Shown one piece after another: positions 23,158-34,508 of a stretch of DNA of 64,000 bases; within the stretch, counting starts at the first letter, position 1; each line of letters begins with the position of its first letter. This DNA is from Beverwykella pulmonaria. Lineage: Eukaryota; Ascomycota; Dothideomycetes; Pleosporales; Melanommataceae. The notes under the pieces were generated by a model. The model saw only the letters and a list, made by a program, of their open reading frames with translations, was not told where the DNA came from and did not search any database. Where the stretch lies: positions 698,813 to 762,812 of the forward strand of contig BCHH01000012.1 in assembly GCA_001599595.1 (NCBI GenBank), given 5' to 3'. Position numbers and translations under genes: made by a program.

Positions 23158-23998
23158 GGACTAGGGCGTTTTGGGCGTAATGGGGAGGGTGGAGGCGGAT
23201 GCAGAGTTTGATCAACGTTATTGCTATTCTTTGTACTGTTATCGGTTATAGTGCTAAAGGACTGTATAGTTGATAGCGGGCGAGATGTAGATACTAATAC
23301 ATTCTTTAGTACTTCGATCAGAAGACAGGCAGATAGGGCGATGTATCGGTGTAGAAAAGAACTTCTTTCGACATAATTTCCTTTGAATTGACAATGAATA
23401 TATGTCGTAATACTGTATCTTAATGCTCTAAAGTGAAAACTCCAGAGCAGTTAAGAAACTCGAGCCGACCTGGTCTTTTTGCTGCTTTAACAGGCCAAAA
23501 TAGGCATGAGAATTGGGCGATGGAATCTGGTGTCTCTGAGCTTCTTGTATTGATATAACTGGGTGACGCAATTGAGAGTGTTTGGAGTCTAGCGTGCTTG
23601 GAAAGGTCTTCCTGGCAGGTACCTTGGTATGAAGTACAGCTACCTCGATCCTTTTGTCAATATGCTGGATTTGAGTGATTAGAAATGTGGTTGAGATATG
23701 CAAGTATATGTGAATGACGACGCCTGAGCTTCGTATGGGATAAGAAAAGCGCAAGCAAGTTGCTTCCATCAGAAACAAACATCAAGGATGAAGTGGATAT
23801 CATAGTTAGAGACGAGAACACCAATTGGCCATTGATTTAGAGATGTACAAGACCAGGATAGGAAAGAAAGGAGATGCCCAGAGAATACCGTCTACTCGTC
23901 ACAACCCCGAGGGAAAACGCCGCTGCTCCATGACCCAATACACCTCATCGTTCACCTCATCTTCGAGAACTGAATTGCTGACTCTTCCCGGTTTTCAA
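23158..23998. other. intergenic region
   Basis: About 840 bases, between two 3' ends (GDSL pseudogene and ATG33-like). No gene is supported; the minus-strand frame at 23428-23778 has no recognisable features. Confidence 0.45.
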
Positions 23999-24582
23999 TC
24001 AAGCGCCGTCGCCCCAGATACCGACCACGCCCATGATCAGCGCCAGCCCCGAAACACTAGTCCTCACCGTCTCTACAACTTGCAGCCTCTCCACCGCCTG
24101 TCTAACCTGCTCCCCATTTACATCGTCGCCCTGTGCCTCGAGATCCAAGCCAGTCGTCGTCTCATTCGGTCCATCCTTTAGCGCAGCGATAGCATAGTCG
24201 ACGCCTGGTCCCGATGCGAAGGCAAAGAGGGATGTGTAAATTAGATACGGATGGCGGAAGCGGCGTGGTGACAGGAGGTAGGCTGAGAAGAGGGTGAAGG
24301 TAGTGATATACCGGAGATAGGATGATAGGACTTTGGTCCGCGAGGTGAGATAGGACAGCGTTGTGCGGGCGTTGATTGCTGTGGGGAGGGTGAGGAGGGC
24401 GGGGAGTGAGACTGCGGTGAGAGTTGTTGAGACGCCCTGAACATGTCATTAGCATCAAGTTGAAGCAGTGGTTCTCAATGAAGGCAGGAGCATCGGAGCT
24501 GGGTGGCGAGATGCAGACTTACCGTGAGCAGTCCTAGACTTATCGTTCCCACGAACTTGCAGATAGTGACGGCGCCTGACAT
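23999..24582 (-). CDS. ATG33: Atg33-like mitochondrial membrane protein
   Basis: Exon 1 is 24582-24523 (20 codons, GTAAGT donor), exon 2 24436-23999, together 165 aa. The N-terminal VGTISLGLLTGVS is hydrophobic. A central RRFRHPYLIYTSLFAF segment and the C-terminal LALIMGVVGIWGDGA are further hydrophobic segments. The RHPYL segment and the GxxG(D/E)G-type C-terminus resemble yeast Atg33, a mitochondrial outer-membrane protein that promotes mitophagy in stationary phase. Identification rests on layout and short motifs, as the family is poorly conserved. Divergent from SPS19 with about 600 bases between the start codons. Confidence 0.6.
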
Positions 24583-25176
24583 GTTTGTGGCCTCAATCGT
24601 TGAAGGTCACGCTGGATTGAGATCGGGAGAGAGCAGTAGTGGTAGTGCGAGTTGAGTAATGCAGATCAACGTTGCCTTGATTGATCGGAGGTAAAGACGG
24701 AGGGGCCGACCCAGATGATACGGAGAGGTGAGTTGTTTTTCTTGGGAGCGGTTACTGGCCCAAGCTCCATTCCTCATTGAACTGGAGGAACAGACCCACC
24801 ATTCAGTATGTTCTCGATTGCTTCAATTTCAGCGTCGAGGGAGAATTAGATCTCATAGCTGCTACTTCTAACATGCACGCCCACGATCTTCTTAGTCCTT
24901 ACAACATCTCTCCTAGAATAAACTCCCTGGGTTAAAGTCCGAGTAAGTTACTCAAACATACCTCGGCAAGTCTATTTGGCCGCTTGTCTCAGACAGCATC
25001 GCCATCAGCAACACCGCTCTCACTCTCGGCCGTAGCACTCCAACAGCGCCAACATCTGGAAGTCTACAAATATCCACATTCCGAAACTTTTCATTCCCGC
25101 CGCTTCCCACTCCCACCAAACCCTCCGCCACAGCGTTCACCGAAGCCGCGCCTCAGGCTGGAAGACGTCGCGAACA
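24583..25176. promoter_or_regulatory. divergent promoter region, ATG33-like / SPS19
   Basis: 594 bases between two divergent start codons. No gene was found. Oleate-response sites would be expected for a peroxisomal gene, but I did not identify a convincing one by eye. Confidence 0.45.
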
Positions 25177-26333
25177 ATGCCTCTCGAGAAGTACCAGTAC
25201 CTGAGTAACGTGTGGAGAGATGGCATTTTTGGTATGTTCACCTCTATCGGCTCCATCCTACCATTAACTCCCCACGCCCTATGCTTGCGGCATGGTCAAG
25301 ACGATCACTAACCACCAAGCCAATAGACAACAAAGTCGTATTCTGCACTGGAGGAGCAGGCTCCATATGTTCTGCCCAAGTCCGCGCAATGGTGCACTTG
25401 GGTGCCAACGCCTGCATCATCGGCCGCAACGTCGAGAAGACCGAGAACATGGCCAAAGACATCGCGACAGCACGGCAGGGCGCAAAGGTTTTGGGACTCG
25501 GAGCCGTCGACGTAAGGAAGCCGGAGGCGCTCGTCGAGGCAGCGGAGAAGTGTGTAAAGGAGCTTGGCAGCATCGACTTTGTCATGTGGGTGTTCCTTGC
25601 ATGGTGTTTGAACAGGGGCAATGATGCTGATGGTGAACAGTGCTGGCGCAGCGGGCAACTTCCTCGCTCCGATGGATCAGATCTCGGCGAACGCGATGAA
25701 GTCGGTTATTGACATTGACGTGCTCGGCTCCTGGAATACGGTTAAAGCGACTCTACCTTATCTGATCGAGTCCGCGCAGAGATACAAGACGGACGGAAGG
25801 ACGGAGCCCGTGAATGGGACGGGAGGTCGGATCATTTTCGTCAGTGCGACTTTACATTATGCTGGCACACCGCTGCAAAGCCATGTCTCGGTGGCCAAGG
25901 CTGGTGTAGATGCTATGGCTATGTCGGTGGCCATTGAACAAGGACCAAAGGGGGTAACGTCGAATGTGATTGCACCAGGTCCCATTGCAGACACCGAAGG
26001 CGTGGCTCGCCTGTCCAGGAAAGATACACGCGACAAGTCAGCCCAGACGATCCCATCGCAAAGATACGGGACTGTGAAGGAAATCTCGGACGCTACCGTG
26101 TACCTCTTCTCGGATTCCGGCAACTACGTGAACGGGGAAATACTTGTCGGTAAGTTCTTCCACTGTGCCCTTTTGTGCCTCGATCATTTTTGGGCTAACA
26201 TTTCCTTCCAGTCGATGGCGGACAATGGCACACCTCGGGAGTTCAGTCTGTGGGCCCGTTCGCATACCCTGATTTCTTGCTCTCTGGAGAGACCGTCCAA
26301 GGCGTTGCGGGCGGCAAGAAGTCGAAATTGTAA
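25177..26333 (+). CDS. SPS19: peroxisomal 2,4-dienoyl-CoA reductase
   Basis: NADPH-dependent SDR that reduces 2,4-dienoyl-CoA esters so that polyunsaturated fatty acids can enter beta-oxidation. Four exons (25177-25231, 25327-25585, 25641-26149, 26212-26333) give 314 aa. The cofactor loop is CTGGAGSICSAQ, followed by IIGRN. IAGAAGNFLAP, typical of dienoyl-CoA reductases, is built across intron 2. The SVAKAGVDAM helix carries the catalytic Lys, and NVIAPGPI follows. The last residues are KKSKL, a canonical type 1 peroxisomal targeting signal. Start at 25177 gives MPLEKYQYLSNVW, conserved in fungal members. The intron 2 acceptor at 25640 is chosen because it restores the family motif. Confidence 0.93.
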
Positions 26334-26404
26334 ACTAGCAATATGCAATATACATCCCATACCCTCTTTCTTACATTGTACAAATACCACTCGTTGCTTT
26401 GCCG

Positions 26405-26608
26405 CTAGCTCTTCCTGACTGTGCTATCTCGGTCGCGATATGTCTTTGCGTTTTCAGCATCAATCGTAGGCCTAACACTAACTTTAGCAAACTTTGTGTT
26501 TTTGACAAAAGGTTTGGCCACGTCTCGGACATAAAGGATCGCAGCAACGAGCAGAGCTTCCGCAGAGCCTTCGGCCCAGTACGTCCTATCTTGCACATCA
26601 CAATTCAC
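26405..26608 (-). CDS. small hypothetical protein
   Basis: A 67-aa ATG-initiated frame with a short hydrophobic segment (AEALLVAAILYV, about residues 18-29) and a basic C-terminal half. Codon pattern is protein-like, but other frames are open in the same stretch and no family is recognised. It ends 72 bases after the SPS19 stop, convergent with it. Confidence 0.3.
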   Translation of the reverse strand: MNCDVQDRTYWAEGSAEALLVAAILYVRDVAKPFVKNTKFAKVSVRPTIDAENAKTYRDRDSTVRKS

Positions 26609-28955
26609 CAGATCGCGATCGCAAGCGCCGACAACCCATCAACACCAACTCAACAACCCCAACCCCCACATATCTCAAACATGCGTGATGTCATCCTATC
26701 CATTCATCTCACGACGATGAAAATCTTCATCTTGTTTTAATCACAAGGTTGACGCGGAGAGAAACGCGCCCTGTCGATCACGCTCGAATGCCATTGGTGC
26801 GTGCCACGGCCGCTGCTCAACCCTGGTCCCATTTCGTCATAGCCTGGGGATGCCCCGGCGCTGATCGCAGCGGTAGCGAGACTGCTTTGGGACGGGCGGC
26901 TCTGTGCACTGTCTCGGCGGGCCGCTCATTTCGGGTTGAGCGGGCTCGGGTTTCTAAGTGGTGAGATGGTTTGGATGCGGTTCGGGCATGTTCAGGCTGA
27001 TTGAGGAATGCGATGTGAGGGGAGCGGGTTTGATGAGGGTGGCATGGCAAAGGGAGATTGCCATGGTTGGCTTATCACGGGTATTGCGAGTGCTATCAAC
27101 AGAGGCGAATGTCGGAGGTTGAGGATGCGAAAGCGTTGCGAGGCACGAGCGGCAGGCTTGTGATATTTGCCGCCACTTGTTAGGGATGTGCTCTTGCGCG
27201 CAGAAAGATCGCCACGAGATGTCGACAGGCGGGAGGGAGGCGCATAGGGTTTTTATTCGCAAGACCAAGCGCCGTTCTAAACCCTCTCCGCTGCCACCGA
27301 TGTTGCGCAGAAAGGCGTGGGCTTTAAGTTGTGAGCATCTCCTGAGTCGTGCATGTACGCATTTAGAGCGAGTGGACGGAACGAAACGACGTTGCACGGC
27401 CCCCTTGGCAACAGTTGCTATCCTTACTCGTTATATCGACAGGCGGGCATTTGCTTATCGCGGCGTTTAACGGATTTCTAGAAACCGGCCGTGTTGCCGG
27501 GCGTGTTCCCCCAGTCATTTGTTACTCGCGCACCTTTACGGTGGTGTTTACGGTTGCAAGCGCAGCCAATTCGCACTATCGCTCCACGCGTACCCCCTGT
27601 CCACGATACGGCGATACGAAAGCGTATGTGCTAAATTTGCCCGTTCCAGACTAGCAGCAGGCGACCAGCATCGATATTGATAAATCTAGGAATTGTGATA
27701 TCACCCTCCGTCCGCCCCGTCCGCGGTGCCATCCCATGTCCTTTTCTTTCGACTTTGTTTGACGACAACTTCCCCAACGCTCGCTTTTTTTTTTCTTTCC
27801 GCTTCTTCTTCGTGCCGCGGCGGCCGACTTCCATTCGCTTTCTCGACCTTTATAGATCCTCCTCCTCAACAACCGACTCTTGTCGTCGCCTGTCACGAGC
27901 GGACCGGCGGCGTGCGGATCCACTGAACGCGGGAAATCTTCCTACACAAGAAAGGCCGCTCCGCACGACCAGGCGTAGATCAATTCACCGGCCACAACAT
28001 TCTGTGTGCACCTGCGTCTTCGGCGTACAGGCTCTGCGAGCGCTTATCAAAGCGGCGACGACCTGCCCGGTTTGCAACCAGCTTTTTTCTTGCCTTCGTT
28101 CATGCACGTCATGACGAGAGAGGAGGGGGAATCCGCGTAATCTCTAGCGACCAAGAATTTGTGCCACCAGCCGTCTGCGGAGAAGAAGCAGAGGTGCGTT
28201 GTTGCAGACAATATTATTTTTCGAAAAGGCACCCGCTTCGTGCAGTCTCGCGAGTCAACCACGGGAACTGGCGGGAAAGCGGCTTTTGGCTAGCGCAACT
28301 CGTCTGCTTTGGGACTGCAGTTCGGGCCTTAACGCTCGAGCCCACCGCCCTGGCAAGGGTCCTCCTGGTAAGCTTTATTCCTTGGCTGCAGCCCGCCTGC
28401 TGGGAGCGAGACTGGCCCAGCTTCTCGCAAGTTTCCGTCGCTGGGCATGCGTCCTCAACTCTTTTTCCTCCCCGCCACCACTACCCTTACTTCTTTTCGT
28501 CACTTGCACCCCCTTGACAGCTCGCATGCTATGACCTCCTGCGTACAGCCATGTTGACAAGTCTGTCGAGCAGGTTCCGGTTCTCGTCGGCAGCGTAACT
28601 CAATTGCACTCCACCGACCAGCCATCGCTGCACCACGTCACGGCATTGCTCCCGCAATTGAGTCCTGCGAGCTTGACGCCTCATCTCTCGACATCCTCTT
28701 TTCGCATTGGGCCCTCCTACTTGGCTCTTTGTCCCGACAACTCGTTTTACAGTGAATCCTCACGCTACGGCACCACATCTCCTACATCACGGTCAGCGGA
28801 CACTCACTACACCCCGCGAACACCCACCACCCACCACTCGTTGATACCTCACACACACACATCCACATACACCACACATAGAATTGACTTGGCGGGGCCG
28901 AACAATCCCCTAATTCTACAACATCTCTTGTCGAGGATACAAACACATAGGTGCG
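26609..28955. other. long intergenic region, upstream of the WSC gene
   Basis: About 2.3 kb, GC-rich in places (26800-27400), then pyrimidine-rich with a T/C tract at about 27785-27815. No gene can be supported. It is probably an extended promoter and 5' leader of the WSC-domain gene; fungal cell-wall sensor genes often have long leaders, but the transcription start cannot be located here. Confidence 0.45.
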
Positions 28956-30558
28956 ATGGACAGAAACACAAGGACTTCTGTCTCTGGCCTCGCTGTCATC
29001 CTCGCCATCTGCCTCTTCACCTTACCACGGATGACGACCGCCAAAAGCGTTGCCTACTGCTCCACAGAGAACACGTCGGACGAGAGTCTAAGTGAGTGTC
29101 GTCCCTGCAATGCGTTGGCCTTAACTAACGTAGGTAGAACAATGGTCTTGGCAGTCTAATGGATGGTGCAACGATCAATGCAAAGACTCGCATCCCTTTG
29201 GTGTCATTCTCGGAGAGGACTGCTGGTGCTCTGACTATGTGCCCGCAACGCAGGTCGACACCTCGCAATGCAGCGACGACTGTCCCGGGTTTCCCGACGA
29301 GAAGTGCGGCAATGCAGCCAAGAATCTCTACATCTACGTCCGCCTCGACAGCAATGCAGAGGTCAAGGGCACCAAGGGATCCTCTCAACCCACAAGCTCT
29401 AGAGTGAGTCCCAGTTCCCGTGCAAATCCTGTTGCTTCTCCGTCTTCTGCCAAGGTACTTTCCTCGTCTGAGGCTATGACTGTCAGTAAGACCACTCTCC
29501 TTGCGTCCGCAAGTCATGATACCACTGCGAAGTCAACCTGCTTCCTCATTTCATATTCCCCCTCATTCGTTTCTCGTCCTGCATGCCATCTGCTTTGTCA
29601 TTTTGTGTTTTGGTCTCTTCGATACGGTACATATGCCACTTTTCAGTTCTTTCTAGGGCGTGGTTTGACTTTATGTAGCCTCCTTCGGCTCCGCCAAGTC
29701 CCATTCATTCCTCGAGTGTGCCGCCGCCTGATCCAGAGACTGTTATCCAGACTGTCACTGTGTCGGCGTCAGCGGTCACTTTGACTTTCACTCCTGCACC
29801 TAAACCTGTAATTGCGCCTGTTTCCCTTCACAATATTTGTTTTTGGATACCACCTTTTGGACCTGGACTAACGTTGTCTTCCAGAGTGATTCTTCTGCCC
29901 CAGCCACTACACTCAAAACAAGTACTGCTGCGCCCAGCGGCAGCGATACCCCGACTCAGGCACCCATTACGAGCATGCAAGTCATCACTGTAAGCGGTGT
30001 CATTGTCACGCAAACCATCATCACCACCCCATCTTCCGCTCCAGCTGTCACGGGTAGCCAGAGCAAGGGAACCAACATTGGCGCCATTGTCGGAGGTGTG
30101 ATTGGTGGCCTGGTAGTGCTTGGTGCAATTGTCGGCGCTATAATCTTTATTCTTTGGAGACGACGACGCCAGCGCCAAGCTGAAGATGAATCAGGCGTCG
30201 AGCGGAATACAAGCACTCTGAGCAGGTCTGGATTGCTGGGAGGAGAAAAGCCTCCGCAATATCCACCAAAATTAGCAACAAACTTCAACGGCCGGTCCAA
30301 TCGCGTGTTGGACAATGAGTCAATCAGTCCCATTTCCGGTTCTGATCGACGAAGTAGTAGGCTTGTGTTCGACCAACGATTGAATCCCTCTGCGATTATG
30401 GTCTTGGACAACCCAAGCCGAGAGAGTTTCGCAAGCATGGACGACAGCCGCGATTACGGGCGTACACTCAACGTATGTATCCTGGACCATCCTACTTGTG
30501 GGTGAATAATGCTAATTCTGAAATTTAGGTTCGTAATCCCGATCCGGATACTCGCTGA
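28956..30558 (+). CDS. WSC-domain cell-wall integrity sensor
   Basis: Exons 28956-29091, 29138-29403, 29679-29807, 29885-30472 and 30529-30558 give 382 aa. Layout is that of Wsc1/Slg1-type mechanosensors. A signal peptide occupies about residues 1-29. A cysteine-rich WSC domain spans about 30-115 (VAYCSTENTS, GWCNDQC, GEDCWCSDYVPA, DDCPGFPDEKCGN, LYIYVRL). A Ser/Thr/Pro-rich stalk for O-mannosylation follows, then one transmembrane helix at about residues 218-243 (IVGGVIGGLVVLGAIVGAII). The basic stop-transfer WRRRRQRQ and a Ser-rich cytoplasmic tail ending DPDTR complete it. Such proteins signal wall stress to Rho1 and the PKC pathway. The long third intron (275 nt) lies in the stalk, where alternative splicing would only change stalk length. 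Confidence 0.88.
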
Positions 30559-31454
30559 TTGATTCATTAGACATCAATTTTCGAGATCCGAGCGACGATG
30601 GTCAAGTCTTCATTGACTGATCTAGCACTAGCTGCTAGATGTCTCCAGCTGCGTTACGATCTCACGAATGTATAATCTTATTTCAGCTTCGGTAGTTTGC
30701 GGTCTTTCTCTTGAAAATATGTTAGCATCGGCGTACTGGCGTTCTGGTTTGAGTGTAGCCAGGTATTGGTCCCTACCTCGACTCCGGAAGTAGATTTATG
30801 GGATTTTTGCAGCATTTTTTGCCCAGGCGTCCTTCTCCTCGACACCTCACCATTTCACTCATAATGGTACTTATTGAAAATGTTTCAATCTCTCCTTTTG
30901 TAATGCTGTCATGTACCTACGGGGGAAAGGAAGGAAAGCAAGAAAGGACACAGGGTTTTAGGTTTTCCCTGAAGGTTCCATCGGGTGTGTACACGGCTCA
31001 TCCCGCCATATCTAGATGGCACGACTCAACACTGCGGAAATGGAAATTCAGCTACGACACAGGAAGGCGATGGAGTATCGTATCACAAGACTGGGCAACG
31101 GACTTCTCTTAAGTCTCTGCTTTGCTTACAATTCTCAAAATGGACAATATATAGGTTCATAGCAGTAAGCAACAATAATCACCTTGCCATTGTGGCTTTC
31201 AAAAGTCCCTTCCAAGTGTATACAAATTAAGTGAATGTTGAAGTCAAGTTCCTCGTTGTCCAAACAATTGCACGCGCCTAGTTCCAGCGGAGGCGCACGG
31301 GGCACAGGCTTGGCCACGTTTCTGACGTCTGGTGTGCCCCTCGAATCCCGTCTTCGAGACCCACCTCAAAACCTCCGTTCCAAACCCTACTCCAACCTCA
31401 CCTATACCAACACATTTTCTCGGGGTTGTGCAAGCCCCGTTCCAAATCTTCACC
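30559..31454. other. intergenic region WSC - GCS1
   Basis: About 900 bases, 3' region of the WSC gene and promoter of the Arf GAP gene. Nothing further was seen. Confidence 0.45.
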
Positions 31455-32932
31455 ATGAGCAAAATGTGGGAGGTGGATCCGGAGACGCGGAGCAAGGTGC
31501 GCATCCCCGGTCCCTGCTTCTTCGGTATTGGGGAGAGCAATTTGAAATTTGAATAGGTGGAGAAGGGAGCTTTTGGGGCATGATGAACACAGGATAGAGG
31601 CTAACTGGAATTGTGAATAGTTACTCGAGATCCAGAAGACGAACAACAATAACAAGTGCGTTGACTGCAATGCTCCCAGTCCGCAATGGGTATGTATATC
31701 CCTGAAACTGCCTCTCGATATATGGCTATACTGACTCTACTCGGAACAGGCTTCCCCCAAGCTTGGCATTTTCATGTGTCTCTCCTGCTCTGGCGTACAC
31801 CGCGGTCTCGGCGTGCACATCTCCTTCATACGGTCAATCACGATGGACGCCTTCAAAGGGAGCGAACTCGCGCGTATGGCGGCTGGCGGCAACAAGGCGT
31901 TCCAAGACTTCTTCAACGAACACACATCAAACATCAAAGACTCCCGGACATTCGAGGCGAGCTCAATCCAAGAGCGGTACGATTCTGAAGCGGGAGATGA
32001 GTGGAAAGAGAGGCTGAGTTGCAAGGTCGAGAGCAGGGAGTTCAGCAAGAGCAATCTGCCGAAGCGTGTGGCAAAGAAGGACACTGGTGTAGGTGTCAAT
32101 GCGCCCGCGCCGCTGAGCGGAAGGGCCAGCGCTGCTGGGAGCAGAAGTCAGACGCCCCTGGGCAAGACAAGGAGTAACGAGGCCGGCTCTGGATTTCCGC
32201 GCTCAGGTTCGCCGGCACTAGGCACCGCGTCGTTAGGCAAGAAGGCACAGAACGAGCAATACTTCGCGCGGATGGGCGCTGAGAACGCTAACCGGAGAGA
32301 CGACGTAGCGCCGAGTCAGGGCGGGAAGTTCTCGGGCTTTGGCAGCGAGCCCGATCACTGGAAGAAGGATGATGAGCCTGGGGCGCCGCCTGCGCTGGAC
32401 GATTTTCAGAAGGATCCTGTGGCGGCCCTGACGAAGAGTTTTGGGTGGCTAGGCGCGAGTGTTAGTAAGGTGGGAAAGACGGGTTACGAGGGGTGGGTGA
32501 AGCCGGGGATACAAAAGGTATATTCTCTGTCACCTGTATTCTCTAACTGTAATTCTAACGCTCTACTAGCTCGCCGAAGCCGACATCGCAGCTCAAGCCC
32601 GCAACACCGCCGCCACGTTAGGCCAGGGCATTCAATCCGGAGCCTCCGCGGCAGGAACTACTCTCACCCGATTTGTAGAAGGCGACGACCATCCACAAAC
32701 CAAGCGCAGCACCGCTGAGCCTGAGAAGAAAGATTTTTGGGACTCGTTTGGTGCTCCGCCTGCCGGTCCGAGTAAGGATAAACAGGACTTCTGGGATGAG
32801 TTCTCGAGTGCAGGCGAGGCGAGAAGTCAGGCGGCGCCCTTAATGGGGCAGAGTAAAAAGCCCAGTGGCATTGGAACGAGTGCGATGAAGAGGGGTGGGA
32901 AGAAGGATGATGAGAGTTGGGGTGATTGGTAG
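31455..32932 (+). CDS. GCS1: ADP-ribosylation factor GTPase-activating protein Gcs1
   Basis: Four exons (31455-31496, 31621-31689, 31750-32517, 32570-32932) give 413 aa. The ArfGAP zinc finger is complete: Cys27, Cys30, Cys47 and Cys50 in a CX2CX16CX2C spacing, with the arginine finger Arg55 in GVHRGLG. The finger is split by an intron between Trp37 and Ala38. The rest is a low-complexity linker with an amphipathic segment around KSFGWLGASVSKVGK (about 237-251), similar to the curvature-sensing helices of ArfGAP1/Gcs1. WDSFG and WDEFSS repeats and a DESWGDW end follow. The protein stimulates GTP hydrolysis on Arf1 at the Golgi and is the functional opposite of the Sec7 exchange factor at 10823-15235. 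Confidence 0.94.
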
Positions 32933-33665
32933 AGTTGGGCTTGGCGGTTTACTGTGGGAGTCTTGGAGTTAGGGCAGTTGTAGAGGGTCGGAGTTGGAGT
33001 TGGGGTTGGGGGCATTGTTTTGATATCTTGTCTCGTGCGTGCTACCTCTATGGTGCGTGGGTATGTATTGCTGCTTTGAACATGCCTTTTCATCAGTTTT
33101 TATTTCAGCATCTACATTGCTTGTTTCTAATTCAAGTGCCCCTGTCCCATCTCTAGTTGCGACCATGTCTCTTCCCACATTTCTTACTTAGATTTCGCTT
33201 TATCTGAACTTAGGTCAGAGTACACGTTTTCTAGACCGCTTTTTAGAATTCTGTCACAAAATTCCTTGTTCACTTAGTGAGCTTTGTCATCCTACCATCC
33301 GCTTCCTATCAGCCCCTCCGGAGCTCTTTCTCCAAGCCGACACTGTCTGCTCCAGTTATGTTGAGCATTAACCGCTTCAAAGCGTGGATTTTGAAATGGT
33401 TATTGCGTGTCCTTAATGAGCATTGCATTTACCTCCTGTGTTCCATTCCGAGTTGGTGTCGCCGTGAGACATCGCAGCATTCCCGCCATGTCTCCGTTCC
33501 TGGGAGATTTGTGCAATGTCAGAGTCCTCCACCTCATCTCCTACCCTGCTCCATTAAATTTCATTGCGAGCGACCGTGACTCTTCGGCAAAGAGGTCAAC
33601 GTCACTCTGACTTAACCATTACCTTTTACATAGACACGTGGAACACACACACACCCCATGGCTCC
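32933..33665. other. intergenic region
   Basis: About 730 bases between GCS1 and an unrecognised gene. Frames here lack protein character. Confidence 0.45.
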
Positions 33666-34508
33666 ATGGTCTTTATCACAGCCACTACGCCCATGTGGTC
33701 TTATCCAATACCAGTGACTCAAGTGCCGCCACTCGTGTCTCCATGTACCTGCACCTGTACCTTCACACAAACTGCCAGTGCGCACATTTATCCAACAACC
33801 ATCTTCGGGGCTCTTGTCTGGCCCCTTACAGCTACAGTGCCGCATCCGTCAATACAACCACACACTGATCCACATGCTATTACAGGATCCCCTATGGAAG
33901 CTTGTTGGCCCTACTATGACCTCCATTGTGTCTGGCTGAGAAATCCTTGGGGCGGTGGAGATAAATACTTCGAATGCTGGGCCAAGGGGCATTCTAAGAT
34001 CACCCGAATTCAAATGCCTAAGCCTGCCACAAATATCGACTTAGGAAAGCGTCCACTCGACAACAAAGACAACTCAAAATACTGGGAACCCGCTGTTACT
34101 GTAGCAGAAGCCCGCATTCAAGGTATGTACACAATGATATGACATCTTGTCTTCACACATTGCTAACGCTTTGAAGTCGAGGTAAGCGCAGCTCTTAAAA
34201 CCTACCATATCCTCCCTCACGTCCCCACTCCAGGATTACAAGAACGCTCGGAAAAGAAGACCGTCAAGATAGTACACCCCTTTGTCCCCGGCTACGACGT
34301 TTGCGCTAAACCCAAGCGGCACTATACGGGAGACCTAAGGAAACAGCGGGTTGAAATTTCGGGTTCGAAGAATTGCCACAAGGCCAAGGATTCGGCCAAA
34401 GGGCTGGCCGATCGACATCAAGCATACGACCACAACCGCGACCAGCATACCGTCACCCGTGTCTTACGGCGTCCAGCAGTTGAGGTTGTAGAGACAGCCA
34501 CAGCCTAG
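33666..34508 (+). CDS. unrecognised 243-aa protein
   Basis: Two exons, 33666-34122 and 34234-34508, join in frame (A|GGTATGT donor, CTCCAG acceptor) to 243 aa. The second exon has no internal ATG in frame, yet stays open for 275 nt in the frame predicted by the splice, which supports the model. Residues 1-75 are Thr/Pro/His-rich with a CTCTCTF run; a Cys/Trp-rich segment (CWPYYDLHCVWLRNPWGGGD, about 79-98, then FECW) follows; the C-terminal half is strongly basic (KKTVKIVHPF, KRHYTG, KNCHKAKD). There is no signal peptide or clear membrane helix. An alternative microexon TCGAG at 34178-34182 would shift the frame to an early stop and is less likely. I cannot assign a function. Confidence 0.5.

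Noticed and set aside
28604..29095. 163-codon frame overlapping the start of the WSC gene
   Set aside because: Thr/His/Pro-rich read-through of the leader; the ATG at 28956 in another frame gives the signal peptide and WSC domain.
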